Below, piece by piece: positions 59,085-64,000 of a stretch of DNA of 64,000 nt. Made by a program: the position numbers and the translations under genes. The notes under the pieces are model-generated. The model saw only the letters and a program-made list of their open reading frames with translations. It searched no databases and was not told the DNA's origin. This DNA is from Ophthalmolycus amberensis (lineage: Eukaryota; Chordata; Actinopteri; Perciformes; Zoarcidae): NCBI GenBank assembly GCA_024529925.1, contig JAFEUB010001789.1:26001-90000 (forward strand), given 5' to 3'. Position 1 is the first letter of the stretch; each line of letters opens with the position of its first letter.

Positions 59085-59270
59085 TTAAAGCTGCAGAACA
59101 GGCTTTAAACAAGTACATTTATTGGCTGTAAACAATGACGTGAACACCATTAACTCTGTCATCACTTCCGCTGTAGTTTGCACTGTTATCACCAATTAGC
59201 TGCCGGCTAGCTGCCGCCATGTTGAGAGGCAATTGAAATGCTCCCAATCTCGGATCTTTTGCACCTTTAA
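59085..59270. mobile_element. TTAA-flanked MITE-like element
   Basis: TTAA at both ends. Left TTAAAGCTGCAGAACAGG and right (reverse complement) TTAAAGGTGCAAAAGATC. The 186-bp body contains GCCGCCATGTTGAGAGGCAA, shared with 55787-55994. Confidence 0.55.
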
Positions 59271-59333
59271 AACCATCCATCAGCATCACTACAGACAAAC
59301 AAGTTGTACTGCCTTATGTTAGAACAATGTCCC

Positions 59334-59339
59334 TTTATT
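59334..59339 (-). terminator. Candidate hexokinase polyadenylation signal
   Basis: AATAAA on the minus strand about 1.1 kb after the hexokinase stop, followed by a GT-rich stretch (TTGTTTGTCTGTAGTG). Other signals are possible. Confidence 0.35.
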
Positions 59340-59399
59340 TCACCTTTCAAACAAAAACAGTGAGATTTTTAGCAACTTGAGAAAACCTATATATTGATA

Positions 59400-59470
59400 T
59401 ATACATATACATATATATATATATATATAGACATACATACATATTATATACACACTGTATATACTGTATA
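59400..59470. repeat. (AT)n-rich tract
   Basis: TATATA and TACATA tandem motifs on both sides of an (AT)n core. Confidence 0.9.
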
Positions 59471-59860
59471 TACACATCTGTTCAAGACTCCAGTTGTGAC
59501 GAACTGTAATTAAAGCTGCAGTGTTGCAGCAACACCTGCTGTGAATTTACCCAAAAAAGTTGCCCCGTGTATCACTGCAACAGGAAGCTGGACGGAGCAG
59601 CAGTAACTTCTTAAAGCAGAAGAAAAGAGGAGCAATGGGAAGTAACAGACTTAAAGTCCACAGCCACCACGAGGCTTGTTTTGTTCACTACAGTGCAGGA
59701 AACAAAACCACTGAATGGACGTAACAGCACTAAAAAGCTTTGCATTGTGCAGACAGTAAAAAGCGGCTTCCTCTTCCCTCAAAATACAAGAACATTGGTC
59801 GACTGCTGCTCTTATGCAGCAATATGCCCATGCTCTGATTGGCCCGTTTGGAATCCATCT

Positions 59861-59886
59861 TTCTTTTCTTTCTTTCTTTCTTTCTT
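59861..59886. repeat. (TTTC)n tetranucleotide repeat
   Basis: About six TTTC units. Confidence 0.9.
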
Positions 59887-60460
59887 TAAAAAGTGCAAAT
59901 TCCTCAAAGAGTGCAAACCCAAGAAAAACACATTTCCACTCACCCTAAAATCTATAATTCTTAGCTTATACACATATATTTTCTGTATTTAATGTCCTCT
60001 ACTGTCTCTGTAGCCACTTTAAAAAGTTAAAAACTAACTGTGAAAAAGAGATTTTCGGTTGTAATAACCTATATCTGCCTTCTAGAAGTATGCAAAACTG
60101 ATCTTTTTCTATTTTTTAGATTATTTGATGTGTTGATCATTGTTGATCATTTCCTTTTTTTCTCTCTTTGGGTAAAAGGTGCACTGTGGAGTTTTCTAAC
60201 AAACGTGTTGAATGTATTTCCTTCCTCATGCAATATATTTCACATCCTGCATCGTTTACATCAATATTTACTAGTTTACTTTGCTGAGCACCACAGATAT
60301 AGAAGACGAGTAGAACGGACATGAACAAAACAGAAAGAAATGAAAAAAGTAACAAGTTTGACTCACTTATGTATAACGTTAACAACTTGGTTTGATGAGA
60401 TGTGAATACTGGCTTTTAAAAAACTGAAAATATAGTTGTGCACCATCTGTATCCCCCTCT

Positions 60461-60665
60461 CTATTGGCCTTCCTCCTCCTCCTCCTCCTCTTCGTCGTCC
60501 TCCTCACCGTCGCTCTCCTCCAACAGGCGGGATTGGTGAGCCAGCCGCTGCGCCACGGCCGTGACCATGGCAGCGCCCTTCCCGCTGCCGTCCTCCGAGA
60601 CGAGGAAGGTGATGTCACATTCGGGGGCGAGGAGGCGCACCGTCGCCCGGAGCTCCTCGCTGAAA
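60461..60665 (-). CDS. Hexokinase terminal exon (acidic tail)
   Basis: Acceptor CTCCCGTAG|TTT, 205 bases. FSEELRATVRLLAPECDITF, the nucleotide-binding SEDGSGKGAAMVTAVAQRLA, then a Glu-rich tail encoded by GAG/GAA triplets and a TAG stop. The tail is a triplet-repeat expansion at the DNA level. Confidence 0.92.
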
Positions 60666-62394
60666 CTACGGGAGGGGGGAGGAGAGAGGAGGGGAGGAAG
60701 GAGGGAGGAGGGAGGAGAGGAAGGAGGGAGGAGAGGAGGGAGAGTGAATGGGAAGACAAGAGACAATAAAATATATTTAACAAGTAGAATATATTGGACA
60801 CTGTCGTGAGAAAGTGTCTTCTGCAGAAATGTTTTGTTAAAATGATGCTGAAGCTAAGGAGTGAATGGGACTTTTAAACTGTGAGATGCTTTGATTTGTG
60901 ACATTCTCACAAAGACAGGAAGTGTGTTCACACACACATAAATATATGATTTCATATCTCCACAAAACTGATCGTCCTCCTGGTTCATTTGTTTGGTGGG
61001 CGTTTTCCTCTCATCACCTCAACTCAATGATAGTTTGACTTTTTTGGGAAAACCCAAAAAATACTAAAAATGTATGGAAAAAAACATACCTTGTGATGAA
61101 TTTTTGAATTTTTACATTTTTCTTGCCAATGTTTCATTTCACGGCATCTGTATTTTTCTCACAGAGCTTCTTACGTGGGGTGTTTTCTGTAGACCGTCCC
61201 GTCCACCCCTACAGTGGTCTTCAGATGGTCCAGCCGGCGGTTGACCCGGATACGGTTGGCGATGGTTGCCAGGGCAGCGCCGCACAGAAGAGCGGAGCGC
61301 GAGGAGACGGCGTCGCAAACCAGACGCACCACGCAGGAGTCGACCAAATCCCAGTTCAATCCCAACTTGGTCAGAATGTTCTGCGTGTTTTCCAGACCGT
61401 CGTCCTGCCTGAACCACAGACACAGACGGGAAGTAAAGACGCACAGATTAGTGCTCAACTCTGCCGTCTGTTGTCCTGTAAAATGTTCTGAAATTGGTGT
61501 AAATCTATAATATTCTGTCTCAAATAAAAGCCTGGTTGTTTCTTAAAGTGAGGGAAATAAATCTCACCAAAAGATATGAAACAAGTTTAAAATGACTGAA
61601 TATCTCATTAAAGAAATAAATGAATCCAGATCAGAAGGTTTATGACTCCAGATGACGTGGATGATTGAATTAAATAGATTTATCGGACACTCACTCCTCA
61701 ATCTCAGAGATGAACTTTGTCTGAAATGCCTCCGGGGTCAGCAGCGCCTCCGATGTCTGTCCCTTAAACAGCAGCTTGTCCTCCGTCAGCCTCACCAGCA
61801 GCAGCCGAACGATTTCTCCCAAATACATGCCGCTGATCATCTTCTCAAAGCTTCAGAGGAAAACAAGCACAGAAAGAGACCAAAAAAACATCTATCAGTC
61901 ATCAGAAAATGGGTAAAAAACACATACAATTTAAAAAAAAGTAAAGATTTGATTTCAAACAGCATGCTCTTTTGCATTTTCTTCTCATTTCTCTCTTGAT
62001 TTGTTGATTTTGCAGTTCAAAACCCAAAGATTTTAAATTTAGAGAAAAAGCAGTGAATCATCACTCAAGTGAGAAGCTGGAAGCAGACAATTATTTGGCA
62101 TCTGTTCTTGACAAATAACGGTTGATGTATATTGAAAACTTGTTGTACATTGTCTGTTCTTCGACTAATTCTGTTTCAGGTCTGAAAACAGTTTGACCCG
62201 TCGGACTCACGTGTGGACGCCGGGGTTGATGGACGTCTCGTCCACCACGACGTCAAACTCCGTCTGGATGTCTTTGAGGGAGCCGTCGTCTCCGAAGCCG
62301 CCCCACTCTGTGTTGATGCACATCCGCCCGTCCTCGCCCTCCACACGCCTCACGTTCTTCATCTCCTCCATGTAGCAGGCGTTGGTTCCCGTAC
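60461..62394 (-). CDS. Hexokinase, last four coding exons (5' part beyond window)
   Basis: Four exons joined in consistent phase encode the C-terminal 259 residues of a hexokinase domain. The enzyme phosphorylates glucose with ATP, the first step of glycolysis, in the cytosol. Visible motifs: GTGTNACYMEE and CINTEWGGFGDDG (glucose-binding Glu residues), FEKMISGMYLGEIVR, TTVGVDG and SEDGSGKGAA (nucleotide site); all look intact, so the domain is probably active. Several stretches (TTVGVDG, GAAMVTAVA, RSALL) are closer to the N-terminal half of 100-kDa hexokinases than to the C-terminal half. Instead of the linker to a second domain, the frame continues RLLEESDGEEDDEEEEEEEE and stops. So it is either a ~50-kDa single-domain enzyme or one with unusual halves; the upstream exons decide. 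By linkage to drebrin I suspect the hk3 lineage, but hk1/hk2/hkdc1 are not excluded. Confidence 0.9.
60666..60745. repeat. Purine-rich GGA tract next to the hexokinase acceptor
   Basis: About 80 bp of almost pure G/A on the plus strand, i.e. an unusually long polypyrimidine tract directly before the terminal exon on the gene strand. It has G-quadruplex and triplex-forming character. Confidence 0.9.
60746..61174 (-). other. Hexokinase intron (before terminal exon)
   Basis: Non-coding; nothing recognised besides the GGA tract at its 3' end. Confidence 0.75.
61175..61408 (-). CDS. Hexokinase exon (penultimate)
   Basis: Acceptor GTGGTTCAG|GCA, donor CCCAC|GTAAGA, 234 bases. I chose this acceptor over the AG four bases further in because only it keeps frame and the expected length of the IE...GL loop. 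Encodes QDDGLENTQNILTKLGLNWD through TTVGVDGTVYRKHP. Confidence 0.9.
61695..61850 (-). CDS. Hexokinase exon (third from end)
   Basis: Acceptor CTCTGAAG|CTT, donor GAGGA|GTGAGT, 156 bases. Encodes FEKMISGMYLGEIVRLLLVR followed by LTEDKLLFKGQTSEALLTPE and FQTKFISEIE. Confidence 0.93.
61851..62210 (-). other. Hexokinase intron with family A repeat
   Basis: 360 bp, of which 61985-62180 is a reverse family A copy (GTTCAAAACCCAAAGATTTT, GAGAAGCTGGAAGCAGACAA). Confidence 0.65.
62211..62394 (-). CDS. Hexokinase exon (fourth from end, glucose-binding)
   Basis: Acceptor CTCTCTTTAG|GTA, donor CCACAC|GTGAGT, 184 bases, entering in phase 1 within the VGTGTN motif as in other hexokinase genes. Encodes GTGTNACYMEEMKNVRRVEG and CINTEWGGFGDDGSLKDIQT. 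Confidence 0.95.
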
Positions 62395-62954
62395 CTAAAG
62401 AGAGAAGAGAAGAGAAGCACCATGGCGGATTGAAAAAAAACACACAGCCGGCATTCATTACAGCACACATAATCTGAGCATGTGGCCACGCCTGAGACTT
62501 AAGTAGTTTGAAGCGTGGAATAATAACACTGGAATTCTGCAACATATTAATGATTTTCTTTGGTCTCATTATTTTCTGAATAGACTCAATTAAACAATTT
62601 TCCTTATCACAAATAAACCCAGATTTTTGGATGTTGCAACATCAAATCTGGGTGAGGTTTATTAAAAGTCATCTGCTGTGTTGACTCCTCTGAATTTTAA
62701 TCCAACCCCATCCTCACTCAGCTCCACTCATCCAGTGGAATATCTCAAGATTAAACGTATTGAAGAGGGCTTAGCTGGAAAATTAACTATTTAATCAATC
62801 AATCTTTATTGTCCCCAAGGAGGCAATTTTTAGTTGTCTTATTATTATTCATTAGAATTCAATTCTTGCATTTTGCAGTCTTGTGAGTACGATGGTTATT
62901 AATTCATGTTATTTAATTCAGGAGACGGTGTGCATTGGGATCTGCCGCAGTGAT

Positions 62955-63264
62955 TTAAAGGAACAGTATGTAGGGTTTAGTGACAAATAAAATATTCACA
63001 ACTTTATTTTCATTAGTGTACAATTACCTGAAACTAATAACTTTTGTGTTTCTGTCACCATAGAATGAGCCGTTTTATATCTATAAACAAAAACAAACTA
63101 ACACTAGCTCTAGGGAGAGCGTTTCGTGTTTTTCCGTTACCTGAAGGCCACTGTGTTTCTCCAACACGCTTGGAAAGGGAGGAGTGAGCGGAGGAGTATT
63201 CAGCTGGATGCAATCTACAACCTCACCACCAGATGCCACTAAATCCTACACACTGCTCCTTTAA
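62955..63264. mobile_element. MITE with 28-bp terminal inverted repeats and TTAA ends
   Basis: The left end TTAAAGGAACAGTATGTAGG and the reverse complement of the right end TTAAAGGAGCAGTGTGTAGG extend as matching repeats for about 28 bp with 3 mismatches. The flanking TTAA is the target preference of piggyBac-type transposases, so this may be a non-autonomous piggyBac-like element. It has no ORF. Confidence 0.82.
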
Positions 63265-63338
63265 GGGATTTGGAGATATTGCGGCTGATTGTACGTTAAC
63301 GTCAAACACACCACAACCAAACCTTCCTGCTTTGTCCG

Positions 63339-63340
<2 letters not shown>

Positions 63341-63379
<39 letters not shown>

Positions 63380-63380
63380 G
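63341..63380. repeat. (CA)n(TA)n compound microsatellite
   Basis: CA units followed by TA units, inside the hexokinase intron. Confidence 0.95.
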
Positions 63381-63679
63381 GGGGTTGGTGTAATCATTTC
63401 CCGAGGGAAAACCGTTTGCTTCATATTGCAGCGCACAAACTAATTAGAGCGAAGAAAGGAGCTACAACACGACCCTCATTATATCCAATAATGCTGTGGA
63501 GGAGCTTCTCCTGTTCACCAGGTGCAACAAATTATGTCTCTGAGGTATAAAATAGTGTGTTCTGTAAGGCTCAGTAACATCCTCCTGGGTAATGTGGGTT
63601 TCAAACAATACCAGTTACTGCACCACCAGGGCTTATGGGAAATGGTGTTTGTTAATATATACTGTATACACTGTAATGC

Positions 63680-64000
63680 TACATTATACTTCTACTTCAC
63701 TACATTCTGGGGGCCAATATTGTACTTTTTTACTCCCCTACATTCATTTAACAACATTAGTTACTCAGAAAATATGAATACTGAATATAAATCAACTAAT
63801 AAATCTTTATATTAAAATAAGCTCCACCTGAAGTGACGAACACATTAATGCATCAATAATATCCCGGTTCAGTACTTTAGTAAAATCAGCAATACTACAG
63901 TGTAGAAATACTTTGTTACAAGCACTAGAAAACACAAGTATTAGCATCAAAATATACTTAAAGTACCAACATTTTAATGTACAACTTCAAAATTATACTT
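63680..64000 (-). repeat. Dispersed repeat family B, reverse copy
   Basis: ATACTTCTACTTCACTACAT, TTGTACTTTTTTACTCCCCT and multiple AGTAC motifs continue to the right edge. Confidence 0.65.

Larger units (their letters stand above)
54181..59333. other. Intergenic interval, arid6 5' end to hexokinase 3' end
   Basis: No gene is seen. The interval contains repeats of families A, B and E, the second copy of the 1400-1850 repeat, two TTAA-flanked MITE-like elements, and microsatellites, listed separately. Confidence 0.65.
59340..60460 (-). other. Putative hexokinase 3' UTR
   Basis: From the stop codon to the candidate poly(A) signal. Contains an AT-rich repeat (59400-59470 region) and a TTTC tetranucleotide repeat (59861-59886). 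No coding sequence is seen. Confidence 0.4.
62395..64000 (-). other. Hexokinase intron (runs off right edge)
   Basis: No upstream hexokinase exon (for example one encoding a VNDTVGTMM-type stretch) is recognisable here. The interval holds a MITE, a CA/TA microsatellite and a family B repeat. Confidence 0.7.

Noticed and set aside
60464..60809. Leu-rich and Arg/Gly-rich plus-strand frames
   Set aside because: Antisense of the hexokinase acidic tail and of the GGA tract.
61404..61404. Alternative acceptor (GGCAG) four bases inside the hexokinase penultimate exon
   Set aside because: It would shift the frame relative to the preceding exon; the upstream TTCAG keeps the frame and the expected loop length.
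61123..61510. Plus-strand frames of 98-122 codons
   Set aside because: Antisense of the hexokinase exon at 61175-61408.

Overview
The window is vertebrate nuclear DNA, almost certainly from a ray-finned (probably percomorph) teleost. Coding exons are short, separated by large introns, and bounded by GT/AG splice sites. The rest is AT-leaning and full of long (CA)n/(GT)n arrays, mononucleotide runs and dispersed repeat families that I recognise as common in percomorph genomes. No CRISPR, operon, rRNA or tRNA was recognised.

Three genes are supported, all on the minus strand. (1) 15136-15218: first coding exon of a drebrin-family actin-binding protein (dbn1-like). Its first intron fills 1-15135 and runs off the left edge. 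(2) 28196-53870: a complete 12-exon ARID5/ARID6-family transcription factor, most likely arid6. The exons join in frame to a predicted 934-residue protein: a BAH-like N-terminal region, a central ARID DNA-binding domain, three AT-hook-like basic stretches, and a long C-terminal region with CtBP-type and SUMO-type motifs. A likely 5.4-kb 3' UTR runs down to about 22760. (3) 60461-62394: the last four exons of a hexokinase. Its sequence resembles the N-terminal half of the 100-kDa vertebrate hexokinases, yet it ends in a stop codon after a short acidic tail. The 5' part lies beyond the right edge.

Layout from left to right: drebrin intron 1 with a LINE relic and an L2-like 3' tail (1-15135); drebrin exon 1 and its 5' flank (15136-15420); a gene-free interval with two very long CA arrays (15421-22755); arid6 3' UTR and gene (22760-53870) and its putative promoter; a repeat-rich intergenic stretch (54200-59330); the hexokinase 3' end (59334-62394); and hexokinase intron with a TTAA-flanked MITE (62395-64000).

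The genes do not form a pathway. Their linkage is informative: in human, as I recall, HK3 and DBN1 are close together on 5q35, while HK1 with ARID5B (10q) and HK2 with ARID5A (chromosome 2) are paralogous pairs. A hexokinase-ARID-drebrin block therefore looks like the third ohnologous segment, with arid6 as the member lost in mammals and the hexokinase a candidate hk3-lineage gene. The most interesting observations are this linkage, the possible single-domain acidic-tailed hexokinase, and (TG)n tracts in place of polypyrimidine tracts before two consecutive arid6 exons whose joint skipping would stay in frame.
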